Shown here piece by piece: positions 34,747 through 46,800 of a DNA stretch of 64,000 bases. The first letter of the stretch is position 1, and the number at the start of each line of letters is the position of its first letter. Location of the stretch: positions 182,832 through 246,831 of the forward strand of contig BLJB01000051.1 of assembly GCA_013423325.1 (NCBI GenBank), read 5' to 3'. The position numbers were made by a program, and so were the translations under genes. The notes beneath the pieces were generated by a model. It ran no database searches. It was not told where the DNA came from and saw only the letters and a list, made by a program, of their open reading frames with translations. This stretch comes from Usnea hakonensis. Lineage: Eukaryota; Ascomycota; Lecanoromycetes; Lecanorales; Parmeliaceae.

Positions 34747-37700
34747 ATGATTAGACCCCGGATTCAGCCTTATCAAAAACCCCGTCGCGTGCCGCGCTCC
34801 CGCGTCGCTCCTGGCTCAGCTTCGTTTGAGCTCACCTGCAAACCAGCAATGCAGAATGTAGCTGTCTCTGGGACCTGCAAAACTTCTTCTTGGAAAGGCT
34901 TGTACATGCTCCCATACAAACTCACTGGGACCCTACCTAATGTCTACCGTTACCGCCATGGGTTCCGCCTGGGTGCTGACCCATGGAGCCAGCGTCGTGG
35001 AGCAAAAACAATCACCAGAAATTCCTTCAACGACCTTCCACAATCACAGCACAGCATCCCAGAGGTCGAGAAAACCGAATACCCCACGGTCTTAAAGCAG
35101 GTGCGCATTCATATGCGGAGATTTGACAAATGTGTACTTTTGACAAAAATGGGAGGCTTCTACGAGCTTTACTTTGAGCATGCGGAAAAATTTGGACCTC
35201 TTCTCAACATCAAGGTTGTCCAAAAAAAGACTTCTAAAGGCCCTGTGCCCATGGCAGGCTTCCCATACTGGCATTTGGATCGTTACCTCAAATTGCTCGT
35301 GCAAGATTTGAGAGAGTATGTGGCCCTTAGTGAGGAGTTCCCGACTGAAGCTAAGGATGAGAACAAATTTGATCGAAGAGTCACACGAGTCATCTCGCCT
35401 GGGACTTTGATTGATGAGAAGTTCATGAATCCATACGAGAATAACTTCTTATTGGCTCTTCAGCCACTAAGATCCAGCGAGCCATCCAATCTTTCCGAGT
35501 TTGAGCAAGTGCCAGCAGCACTCCCGCAGAAATCAGTTCCGCGGTCACTCTTGTCGACGTCAATTGGTTTGGCTTGGTTGGACTTGTCTACAGGAGCTTT
35601 TTACACACAAAGAACCACCATTGGGTCACTGGGCTCCGCGGTTGCGCGCATCAGCCCAGGGGAGATTGTATTAAGTGATGATCTTGAAGACAGCACTAAA
35701 ACGAGCATAATCGGCACACTTGAACAGCAACGTGATCTTGTGACTTATCATCCAGCGCCCACACAAACCCTCTCTATGTCCTCCTGGACTCCAATGTTGG
35801 AAGCTGAAGTCCCTAAGGAAGTACAGCCTACATTCTTGGAGGAGGAGGTTGCTGCAGGAAGCTTGCTTCTGGCATATGTGAAGGGGAGACTTCTAGAATC
35901 AGGGATAAAATTTCGGCCTCCAGTTCGAAGAGAAGACAAGGAGACCATGTCCATTGACAAGAATAGTATGAGAGCCCTGGAAATTTTGAGCCCGTCGAAA
36001 GGCGGCTCAGTAGGTGGCAAAGGCAGCCTTCTGCATGCAGTGCGTCGTACCGTCACTAACAGTGGCACAAGGCTGCTCAGAGCACTGATCGCTTCACCTT
36101 CAATGTCTCTGGAGATAATAAATGCAAGGTTGGATGTTGTATCACTGTTTCTACAGGACAGAGGGTTGAGAGAGGAGATCACGAGTCTTCTCCGTCGCAG
36201 TCACGATTCCGAGCGTCTTGTACAGAAATTTTCTTTGGGCCGAGGCAAAACCGATGATCTGATCAGTCTGCTTAGGACGATTGAAGTGACGGTCAAAATA
36301 GCGAGTCTTCTGCAAACAGATTCGAGACCATCTATGCCCGGCTACGAAAAAATTCCCGACGACCGAAAGCGTCAGCAATGTTTGCATAACCTAAGCTGTC
36401 GACTCAGCCTGGAGGGACCGAAAGCACTCGCAACTCGAATTGCTGATGCCATCGATGAAGATGGTCTCACGAAGAGTCACCGCATTGAGGAAACTGAGAT
36501 TGCAGATATTGTCTCGATTGCGCAAGGAGTCCTGGAACGGGAAGGGTCATCAGAAGATAAAGCTGCCATGACCCGCGTCTCCAAATCCAAGGCAACGCAG
36601 AAATCTTCCGACGACCAGGAAGGTGAGGATGAGGATTCATGGCTTCTGCGGAGAAACGCGAGTCCTGCGCTGGAAAGCTTGCACGAGGCGCTAGACAATT
36701 TGTATCAAGACAAAGCATCCTTGGCGTCTCGCTTGAGGGGAGAGCTTCGGACACCAAGTCTAACGTTGAGGTGGACTCCTGGACCAGGGCACCATTGCCA
36801 CGTTAGAGGGACTAAAGATGTTGCAGCTTCCTTAAAGAAGTATGGCACCACCCAAGACATCAGATCGACCAAGACAACACGCTCCTTCAATAACACCGAG
36901 TGGACCAATCTTGGAAATAAGGTGCATGAAGCAAGATCTCGCATCAGAGATGAGGAGCAGCGCGTCTGTAAAGTCCTAGGTCAACAAGTCATTTTGAACT
37001 TGGTCAAATTGCGACAGAATGCTGCGGTACTCGACGAGCTTGACATCAGCTGCTCATTTGCAACCCTGGCAGACGAGCAAGGATTGGTACGGCCTGTTTT
37101 GAATTCGGGTCTGAACCACAAAATTATTGGTGGGCGACATCCAACGGTAAAGCTTGGTTTGGAAGAGCAGGGAAGAACCTTTGTTAGCAATGACTGTTGC
37201 GTCGGCGTAGAGGAACGTGTCTGGCTCGTCACAGGACCCAATATGGCTGGCAAGAGCACATTCCTGCGTCAGAATGCTTTAATCTCTGTACTGGCTCAAG
37301 TTGGATCCTTCGTGCCTGCCGAATACGCAGAAATAGGTTTGGTCGACCAAATATTTACGAGAGTGGGTGCTGCAGATGACCTATTCCGAGATCAATCCAC
37401 ATTCATGGTGGAGATGGTGGAGACTGCTGCCATTCTCCATCAAGCCACACCCCAGTCCTTTGTGATCATGGATGAGATCGGACGTGGCACGACGCCGGAA
37501 GATGGGATTGCAGTGAGCTTCGCTTGCTTACACCACCTGTACTACAAAAACCTCTGTCGAACGCTTTTTGCTACGCACTTCCATGCTTTAGCAGACATGA
37601 CAAAAGACTTCGAACATCTGGCGTGCTATTGCACTGATGTGTTGGAAGGGCCTGGAGGATCGTTTTCATTCGTTCATCGTCTTAAGAAGGGCGTCAATAG

Positions 37701-37897
37701 GAGCTCTCACGCGTTGAAAGTGGCGCGTCTTGCAGGTATGAGTTTATGGGGACGTGACGTCCTAAATCACTAGACACTAACCGTCTCTAGGAATCCCAGA
37801 AGCAGCGATTGAGACGGCCCAGACTGTCCTGAAGACTTTGGAATTGCAATCTGCCGGATCAGGTGAAACGTCGTTGCCTCAAGCAGCGACGGGATGA
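34747..37897 (+). CDS. MSH1: Mitochondrial MutS homolog Msh1
   Basis: DNA mismatch-binding ATPase of mitochondria. Two exons (34747-37735, 37791-37897) give 1031 residues. The N-terminus is basic and hydroxylated (MIRPRIQPYQKPRRVPRSR), as expected for a mitochondrial presequence. The mismatch-recognition motif is MGGFYELYFEHAEKFG near residue 136. The C-terminal ATPase has Walker A GPNMAGKST (about 831), FMVEMVETAAIL, Walker B FVIMDEIGRGTTPEDG (about 907) and the switch His in LFATHFHALADM. The intron splits the Gly codon of VARLAG | IPEAAIETA. The long first exon of nearly 3 kb is unusual against its intron-rich neighbours. MutS homologs with nuclear roles lack such a presequence. Confidence 0.93.
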
Positions 37898-40174
37898 GCC
37901 TGGACTTGCAGGCCTACGGGAAGGTTTGCATCAATATTCGCACAATATGGACTGTTGTGGATTTCCAGCATTCCATTGTGCGGGATGGGGTAAGAAGAAG
38001 TCTTTGGATAGGAAGACATTGATAGACCCAGAGGGGACCATGATGTGGGGCCAAAAGACCAAAAGGAGAAGAATCCGTGTATTAGACAGGAAGTCTACAA
38101 TGCAGCTTGCCCAATTTTACAAGATCAAGTAGCTTGAGCAGGAAGGGGCGGATCAGTGATTTGAAGTCTAATACCCTGTTTCAAGTCTTCTAGATTTGCC
38201 TGTATACTGACCATAAAAACTCCATAAAGATTAGCATGAAAGAAATGAAGAATTAAGGAAGAAAACAACGGCTGAGTCTCATAATGTTATTCCTATGGCA
38301 GCTTGCATTGAAATGATCTCCCTTCATATAATCAACTTTTGCATGGACCAATGCTCCTGCGCAGGCCTTTATTCCCACGCTCCAAACCCTGACAGAAATC
38401 ATCTATTTGATTCACAGGGTGGAACCCGGAACCCCGAGCTTCCAGGCTTCGGAGGGCGCCCCGACGCTTCAACGGTATTTCATTCTTGCCATTCTGACAT
38501 TGTGAGTTGGGCATGAGGAATTTGATTAGACAGAGCAAAGGGAATCTATTTTGTCGACTAGGGGTTTTGTTGGTAATGTGCTGCGAGTGAGAGGAGGTGT
38601 GATGTGTGTACGTGGGTGATGCCATACATGGGACCATCGTTCAGATAGGATAGAACACAACAAGACGTCACCAGCACTGGATATGGGTATCATAGCCCCT
38701 AGCGTATATGGCAAATTCGTAGTCCGTCAGTCTGCGGATCGACTTTCCGGTGGAAATACACACAAAGGGGTGCCATACGTGGTTGTCAAGAACTTGGTCA
38801 GTCTCTTTTGACACTAAAGATTTAATTAATAAATGGGGGTGAATCGAGACGGACAGCTTCTGATGAACATAGTTGACGTCTTGGACGTTAGCTCCCGCGA
38901 CAACACCAGTATTCCGGACGGCACTTGGGACTCGTGCAAGCAGACAACGAAGGGGGGGGGGCACTTCAGAGCCGAGTATTTATTTCTGTCTCATCTTGGC
39001 ATCACTTCCCGATCGGTCTTGCCACAATGTGTATTTTCTTCCCATCAAGTGTACTCACGAGAAGTCGGTTGAGCTTACACAAGCCGAGTCTTTCACGTGG
39101 ACAGGACAAGAATGTATCAGAGCAAGAGCCCAATTTTGGACATATATGCCCGCAATTCGGTGGTGACTGAAGATGGTCAAATTTGTCCGGTCTGGTCTGC
39201 ATGATGCATCTGCGCCCGGCCACGAAGTGCCTGCTCCAATCGCTTCGAAGTACAGGTGATACGCAATTGCTCGGCTGCGATTGCATCTTCGGCGTAATTG
39301 ATATGGAGATCATGTAGCCCGTCTGTTGGCACTCTCATGCATGAACCTACCCTGTCCGGCTTCGAGCAGTGCGGTCTCGTAGATCTCTGCAAGATCCCAT
39401 GGGAGGGGAGGTGGGTACCGAGGGCATTTGTTGGGAATTGCCCGCCGGAAAGAAGTTGGTTGACGTATGGAGTTCTATCTGCCGATGTTGGGTGGTGGTG
39501 GTGGTGCCGGCTGACAAATTGGTGGCAGGTTTCCATTCTCCAGGAGCAATCTGGAGGGAGGAGTAGTAAGATTAGAGCCTGCATTAGAGTAGGCCATCGG
39601 GTGCAAAGTCAGATTCTAGGCTCCCAGCTGGCCCTCGAGGGACGCTAAAATTAAGGCTGGCAGATTAGTCCCGGGGGTCCATCGCATCCCCCCGGAGATT
39701 ATTTGTCTAGTACATACTTACCTCCCTACCTTATCTGAAAATATTAATAATTACAAGCCATTGATTGGTTCAATCGCACACTCGACTTATATATTCACTG
39801 GCCACATACACATCCTGACATGATCATCCTGCAGCCAAGATCTAGGACATCTTCGTACTCAGAGCTCGTTTATGTCTGTCGTCGATAAGCTATCTGCACG
39901 GGTCCGAGCACGGTTATTCGGCTCCTAGTGTATTGTAGTATGCTTCAGATGATGACGTTCAGACACGGCATTGATAACCGTCACGACCGTCTAGATTCCA
40001 TAGTGGTGACGGTTCCACACTCTCTTCTCTGAAGATGGAAGCCTCGGAATTGCTCTGCGATGATCAAACAAAGTATGTGCCTCACGAGGTCTTTAAAGGT
40101 TGATTAGATGAAGTAAGGTAGGTAAGGTATGTGGAACATCAAGGTAAAATCATCATCTATATGCTAGGCCTATC
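37898..40174. other. Intergenic, no supported gene
   Basis: 2.3 kb. Short frames on both strands (for example 38668-38964 minus, 39177-39584 minus, 39298-39648 plus) overlap and carry no known motif. It includes a G run near 38954, a CCGGGGG..CCCCCGG inverted pair at about 39671-39696 and a GGTAAGGTA cluster at 40111-40135. It separates the housekeeping block from the PKS locus. Confidence 0.45.
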
Positions 40175-41000
40175 TTGGACAGCTGCATGAACTCTAAGCA
40201 CCTTACCCTACGAACTTGCTTTACTCTAGGGCCTGTTGCCGCTACTGCTAGAATGCAAGATAGCATGTCCAATCTCGAAGAGCGCCTTCTCCTTTTGACG
40301 TCCTCGTATTGTAAGACTATAGAACATGAATCTCGACACTTCATATGGAACTCGCATATAAAAATTCAAGCGCGACACCTTACTACAAACGCATTTATGC
40401 AGCTCGAACGCATACTAATGAAGTCTTGCATGCAGTATTTCGCCATGGACATGTGGGAAACCGGAAGCATAGACCCTGTAAGGATTTCTCCCCTCTTTTC
40501 GCTAAGCCTATTGGCACTTTCACACGTCACTAGGATCGGAGCTCTCAGACAGCTCCAGAGTAATTCACGTGTTTGTGGCGCCTTTGATCCTACATACAAC
40601 CCATCCCACCTGCATAACGCGGATCGGCCAATGGAAACCGGACATCTTCAGCCCATTGTATGTTGATGAGCCAGTGATCTTGCAACTTGCCCCGCGGTTA
40701 TGGCTAAGAGTCGAGTCACGGGAACGGTCTCTCTCGGTAAGCTGGACTCACTGATCGCGATATTCCTTCTGCCGTCATTGTCAAGATCCACTTTGTCTTC
40801 TGGTGGAGAACTACTGGAGCTTTCGGGGCACTCCAAGCACTAGCAAGGTCCAACCTCAAACCTGTCATCGGCGGGCTTGTGCCTACAGGAGAAACAAAGA
40901 CCCGAGAGAAAATCATGCTCTTAGTTGGAGAAGTGATGCCAGAACACGGAGGGCAAGTGTTTCATGGTCATAAATGTACACTTCTTGTAATGGGAACATC
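40175..41000 (+). other. Unresolved gene-like stretch beside the PKS locus
   Basis: A 163-codon plus-strand frame (40175-40666) and several shorter overlapping frames suggest a multi-exon gene or the remains of one. Good splice candidates exist: donor GTAAGACTAT at about 40310 with acceptor TTCAAG (60 bases later), donor GTAAGGATTT at about 40480 with acceptor CACTAG, and donor GTATGTTGATG near 40658. No combination I tried gives a recognisable protein. The stretch LEERLLLLTSSYC and, after one splice, PYYKRIYAARTHTNEVLHAV look protein-like but are unassigned. It could be a third member of the PKS cluster, an eroded gene, or chance. Confidence 0.25.
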
Positions 41001-41091
41001 TAGTCATCGTACTTTCGTTTGGAGCCATATTGATGCGAGACGATATGACGGGTATCTGAGGCTGATACGTCGAGCTCCGTATTCGCTCTTC

Positions 41092-41924
41092 TCATTGATA
41101 CATTGCTCGATCTACTACCCAATTCAGTGCAGCGGTCAAATCTGCCATTGCGTCTTGTCCTCTCGGCACGACATGTGCACCTTTGTGATCATACACCTTA
41201 GTCTTCCGTGGGTTGCACAGTGTCACAATTACCTTGGAGAACTCGCGATAAGCGTCGCTTCTCCCTATGACATGAGCGTTTGGAATGTCTATTCTCGCGG
41301 AATGTGTGTCTCCGTGCATCTTGACGGGTATCACATCTTTTCCAGTGGCGAGGGCCGAGACGTCGAAAGGTGGGGTACCGCCAATGAATATGGCGAACTT
41401 GAACGTGACGTTTGGTGCTTGATAAAGCAGGTAAGATGCAGCAACCTCAGCTCCTTGTGAAAATCCCAGTATGCCTTCGAAGGGCCCGTCTTCCTCCACT
41501 ATCTCGTCAAGATACTCGTGGGCTCGCAGTAGCTGGGACGCACTGGCTTGGAGCTCGTAAAAGCATCGGTATGGAGGCGAATACAGCTCACGAACGTCTT
41601 GAGGCATAAACAATTAGCATTTCATTGCAGCTTCCCAAAATCAGGCATGAACAGACTCCCAAGTCTTCCACACACTTACCATTTGTAGGTACGGTGTCTA
41701 CTTCCCCATCGGGATACACGAATTCATACTCTCCAAAATTCATCTCGAGCTCGCCTGTGCTGGCGTCAACAAGGCTTTACAGAAGGTGATTTTCTACTCA
41801 CGAAGCAGCTGCACCATTGCCTGGTGTTCAGATCAGCGGACGATATTCGAAGCCTCTCACATTCTCATGGACTTACGGAGCCGCTAATTCCCAAGCCGTG
41901 GATACATAAAATCTTCGGCTTCAT
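41092..41924 (-). CDS. FSH-family serine hydrolase, probable trans thioesterase of the PKS
   Basis: Alpha/beta hydrolase of the FSH1 (DUF341) family. Four exons (41924-41877, 41820-41798, 41774-41680, 41597-41092) give 223 residues; the 23-base second exon rests on frame alone. It starts MKPKILCIHGLGISGS, the usual first strand and oxyanion loop. The nucleophile elbow is GILGFSQGAEVAASYLLYQ (Ser in GFSQG). The acid is probably the Asp of HVIGRSDAYR, and the His is in DHKGAHVVPR. LovG and related FSH enzymes release finished chains from HR-PKSs that lack a release domain; this gene is divergent from such a synthase 1.9 kb away, so the same job is inferred. The segment between LGISGS and EFVYPDGEV is shorter than in typical members, which may reflect a mis-called exon. 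Confidence 0.85.
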
Positions 41925-42062
41925 TTTGGAATAAATCTAACAATCGAATTCTAAAGATGCAAATGAGAGATGAGTCGATTTTGTTAATAGGACTAGAAAA
42001 GCATCATATCAATGCGCACTCATAGACTTTTCTGATTGATGGAATTGGTGTGGCGCCTGTGC

Positions 42063-42073
42063 TTTAATATACC
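42063..42073 (-). promoter_or_regulatory. TATA-like element upstream of the hydrolase
   Basis: Read on the minus strand the sequence is GTATATTAAAG, about 140 bases upstream of the hydrolase ATG. Position and composition fit a core promoter element; not proven. Confidence 0.35.
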
Positions 42074-43478
42074 TGTCACCGGTTTACCCGGGGGATTTCC
42101 GCTATGCATTCCTACCTTACTTAGGCCTCCCGCAGTAGGGCCATGGTTAGAGAGCCTGGAAGCTTGACACGTACCTTTCCCTCCGGAAGGTTTCGTCATT
42201 CGTCCCCGAGACCAAGTCTTCCCCTCCTAAGTGGTCGCCTCAATCCGAAGGGTCTCAGTCTGGAATCCTCGACGGAAATCCGCATACCAGCAACACTTGT
42301 GCTATTATTGTAGCCCTACTTTCCGTGGGAGGTTACTCAACATTGCGCTGGGTTCTACCTGACATCGAGCCCAATATCCTAAACCAGGCTGCTTGAAATT
42401 TGGTCTGCTGGCCGAAGAGTCAGCGGAACCCCCCTGGGTACCCCTATTTCCCCGGGTGGACCAGTGACGATACTTTAAGGGCCTTGGGAACCGTGCAGGA
42501 ACACTGCAAATACTTTTATGATTCGTACTTTAGCTTTAGAATACGATGATTTCTAAATACATGCATGATATTAATGATCACACGGGTTGAATGTCCGGCC
42601 AGTCACAGGATGAAGCCTTTATGATGATGAGATTCGGAACCTTTCTTCGTATAAGAACCGTTACTTAAACATCCTTACTAGGTACGAATAGCCCGAATGA
42701 GCTGACAAGTATATTGACCCGAAAATTGAGACATTGATACTAAACGCGTCCTTTTTCCTTCCGTTCCTTTTTCCACCCAATTTAAAATAGGGGAAAATAA
42801 CCCTCTACTTCGGAATGTGAAAAAGTAGCATCACATCTCACTGCGCTGGTTTCGCATTTTTGCCACATCACACTCATCCAAATGGCTCTCATGGTGCTAC
42901 GTACGTTACTCTTTCTATTTGAGCCCAGGCACAGCCGTCGCCCGTTCGGTAAGGTACTTTAGACCAAGGGCCGTACCGGCAGCTAGCGCGCGTGTATGGA
43001 AATGATAGGCTAAAGCTGCCCGGATACTCGCTGCCCGAAAGAAACAACATTTCGCTTTCCGAATGTCACGACAACAACAACCCTCACGGCTCTTGGACTC
43101 ATTTCTTCTCCTTGCATACCCGAGACGCGCAAATCAAAGTCTAAGATTTTCTGGGATACGCCTCGCTGCCCCCCATGATGCAGCATGTCGATGACGGGTT
43201 GAATTGAAGATCCAGAGTGGCTCATTCACCACTCCATGCATGCACCAAGCGCCATCTGCCCGCATGGGCCATGCAATGTTACGATATTGCGGCCTAAATG
43301 GAGTCCCGTCTCGTCGAAGAAAGGGGCAGTAAAAGTCAGATGTCGCTCTGGATTAGGATCTAGACTGGCATTCCGCGCGTGACGACTGAGAAGATATCCA
43401 TGTAACTTGCTTCACTTGCCCTAGTGGACCCCGACAATCAATGCCAAGTCTTTTCTTCTCCATGGAAGTCGACATTTT

Positions 43479-43494
43479 CGGCCGAGCGGCCGAG
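43479..43494. promoter_or_regulatory. Tandem CGGCCGAG repeat, candidate Zn2Cys6 site
   Basis: Two head-to-tail copies of CGGCCGAG (43479-43486, 43487-43494), followed by CGAG, create CGG triplets spaced by five bases and embedded CGGCCG palindromes. It lies about 335 bases upstream of the PKS ATG. CGG triplets are the half-sites of fungal Zn2Cys6 regulators, which often control PKS clusters; no such regulator gene is visible in the window. Confidence 0.4.
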
Positions 43495-43705
43495 CGAGAC
43501 TGTCGTGCTCCTATGAGTATACGTGGCGTCCATAATACGCAACTACTCCAACACACTGCTTCATATGGAAACTCGGTTCGGGACTCGAGAGGGTCACACC
43601 ACACGCGGCATTCTTATCTCCCTCCTTAGTGCTCTCCTTCAGTGCCTTCCTTAATTGCTTCATCCATGTGACAATCTCTTGATGCTGCCGGGATTTGATA
43701 AGCAT

Positions 43706-43714
43706 ATTATATAG
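43706..43714 (+). promoter_or_regulatory. TATA-like element upstream of the PKS
   Basis: ATTATATAG lies about 115 bases upstream of the PKS start codon, a plausible TATA position for a fungal gene. Confidence 0.4.
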
Positions 43715-43826
43715 ATTGTGACGCCACAGGTTGTTAACAGCAAAGAAGTACTGTCTGCTCGGCGCTACATAGTTCATGAAATTTATGCATCGAGACGCTT
43801 CATGATACCATACAGTAGTTCCGACT

Positions 43827-46800
43827 ATGGAAACGCCAACGAGTATGCAGGAGGAAGCCAAAATTGCCATCGTTGGCATGGGCTGCCGTCTTCCAGGTGG
43901 CGCAACGTCGTTGGAAGATTTCTGGGAGCTCATAATCCAAGGACGAAATGGTTGGAGCGAAGTACCTCCAGATCGGTGGAACGCCGGTGCATACTATCAT
44001 CCCAGTGAAGAACGAAAAGGGACGGTGAGCTGATAAGCCTGAGGAGACATTGTTAACCAACTCACAAAATCCAGACCAGCGTCAAAGGTGGCCACTTCAT
44101 CAACGGCAATATTGGACACTTCGACGCACCTTTTTTTTCCATCACGCCCAGTGAGGCTAAGACTATGGATCCTCAGCAACGTATGCTCTTGGAGGTGACA
44201 TACGAAGCCTTTGAAAATGGTGCGATATTGTTTCACACGTGCTGTCTCACAAACAAGCCACCTCCGCTGACAGACGTGCGCCATAGCTGGTATCCGTATC
44301 GAAGATCTTGTTGGAAGCAAGACCTCATGCTTCGTGGGAGATTTTTCTTCCAGAGATTTTGAGACGAATTTGAACAAGGACACAGAGAATAGTGCAATGC
44401 TACAACTGTCTGGCAACACTATGTCAATTCTTTCTAACAGAATCTCCTATTTCTTCGATTTGCACGGCCCGAGTATGACCGTTGATACGGCGTGTTCCTC
44501 TGGTCTCGTCGCGCTCCATTTGGCCTGTCAAAGTATCAAGTCTGGGGAATCAAACATGGTAAGACGGCATGATCTGCCCTACAATCTTTTCTTTCTTTGA
44601 AACCCATCTTAGCCACAGTTGCGGCATCTATATTTGCCATTTCTTTCAATTGCGGTAGCTGAACAAGTCATAGGCAATTGTGGCAGGTGTAAACTTGATG
44701 CAATCCCCAGACATGACCATGGCTTTGGATGCGCTTCATCTGCTCAGTCCGGACGGCAAGTCCTACGCGTTCGATTCTAGAGCTAATGGCTATGGACGTG
44801 GGGAAGGCTTCGCAGTGGTAATTTTGAAACCCGAAGTTTCTGCGATGAGAGACAAGGATGTGGTCCGCGCCATGATTCGAGGCTCCGGTTGCAACCACGA
44901 CGGCAAGACGAAAGGTTTACATCTGCCTAGTGCAGAGGCTCAAGAAGCCCTTATTCGCGAAACGTATGCAAATGCTGGGCTTGAAATGAAAGACACTGCG
45001 TACTGTGAAGCGCATGGGACGGGGACTGCTGCGGGAGATCCACTAGAGGCCAAAGCGCTTGCGGCAACGCTTGGGAAAGCACGAGAGCCCACGTCAACTC
45101 TGATGATAGGTTCCGTAAAGACCAATATTGGACACTTGGAGGGCGCAGCCGGCCTTGCTTCTGTGGTGAAAACCGTCTTGGCACTTGAGCGAGGGATTAT
45201 CCCACCAAGCGTCAACTTCAAGACACCTACCCCTCGCATCCCTTTCGCTAGCAATAATCTAGAGGTAGCTCTTCCGTCACTGCTTGTCTAAATTCATCAC
45301 TCACGCGGTCACTTTCAGGTCGTTACCGAGCCCAAAGAGTGGCCCGAGGGCGTTCCCCGAGCCAGTATCAACTCTTTCGGTTTTGGTGGTACCAACTCGC
45401 ATCTTATCCTCGAAGCCGCACGTCCACCGCATAAGATGACCAATGGCTACGCCGAACACATTCTTCCAGATTGGGTGGAGGTAATGGCTAATGGCGTTCA
45501 TAGCCCGACCGAAGTGAAGCAGCCTAGGCTATTTTGCTGGTCTACTCAGGACGAAAAGGGCATAGTAAGGCTATGCGAAAGCTACGCCAAATACGTGAGC
45601 TCCATTGAAAACCATCGTACTAATGCCTGCAACGACAGAAGTCTAATCGACGATTTATGGTACACTCTGGCCCACCGAAGGAGTACGCTCACTTGGAAGT
45701 CCTGGTGCCTTGCTTCGACAATCGATGAGCTTGGCCAGAATTTAACAAATGGCATCAGCAGACCAATTCGATCATCCAAGGCCCCAAAGGTGGCTTTTGT
45801 GTTTACTGGTCAAGGTGCCCAATGGCATGCAATGGGCAGAGAATTGTGGGCTTACGAAGTGTACCGGGAGAGCATCCAGCAAGCGGATGCTTATTTGGCA
45901 TCGGCTGGTTGCTCATGGTCTGTGATTGGTATGCATCTTTAACGCTTGTACGGCTTGTGCACTATATCCAACTGAATGGTCAAATTAGGGGAGCTCAATC
46001 GCGATGCCGCTTCCTCAAAGCTCAACGAAGCCATTTACAGCCAGCCTTTATGCACTGTCGTGCAAGTAGCTCTCATACAGCTCTTACGGTCCTGGAACAT
46101 TCATCCACGGGCAGTGGTTGGCCATTCAAGTGGTGAGATCGCGGCCGCTTATTGCATGGGTGCTCTTTCATCGGAGTCAGCCTGGATGCTAGCCTATCAG
46201 CGTGGACAAATTTCGAAGCTCCTCCAGGCTGGCTCTGGTGCCATGATGTCCGTTGGGATTGGTGTGAATGAGACAAATGCATACCTTGACAGAGTTACGC
46301 AAGGCAAAGCAGTAGTTGCATGTATCAATAGCCCTGCCAGCGTGACCGTCTCTGGTGATGTTTGTGCGCTTGATCAGCTGGAGGGAATTCTCAAGGCTGA
46401 CGGCGTCTTCGCTCGGAGGCTGAAGGTTGAAGTGGCGTATCACTCGCATCATATGCAATCCGTCGCGAAGATTTATTTGGAAGCCATCAAAGATGTGGCC
46501 ACTCTCACATCTTCCACATATCCAGAAGTCAAGATGTTCTCCTCGGTGACTGGTGATGTTGTCGATTCTAGCGCACTGAGGCCAGAATACTGGGTTGCAA
46601 ACCTCGTCTCCCCAGTCAGGTTCTCTGACGCTGCGCAAAGTCTGTCTATTTATCAACCTGGAAAACGACGCCGCCGTGGGGCCAGTGAGAAGTTCGCTGA
46701 TTTGTGGCTTGAGATTGGACCCCATGGTGCATTGGCAACGCCTGTCAAACAGACGCTCGATGACAATAAGACCGAGTACTTTTCTGCATTACAAAGAGGG

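Larger units (their letters stand above)
41925..43826. promoter_or_regulatory. Shared divergent promoter of hydrolase and PKS
   Basis: 1.9 kb between the two start codons, with no supported gene. It holds TATA-like elements near each end, a tandem CGGCCGAG repeat, and TTACC/GGTAA motifs near 42106 and 42950. Frames such as 43010-43225 and 43353-43604 (minus) show no domain. Confidence 0.6.

Noticed and set aside
40879..41460. 193-codon plus-strand frame
   Set aside because: Its right half is antisense to the FSH hydrolase with its intact catalytic motifs; the left half has no recognisable start or domain.
43511..43933. 140-codon minus-strand frame at the PKS start
   Set aside because: Overlaps the first PKS exon on the opposite strand and has no known motif.
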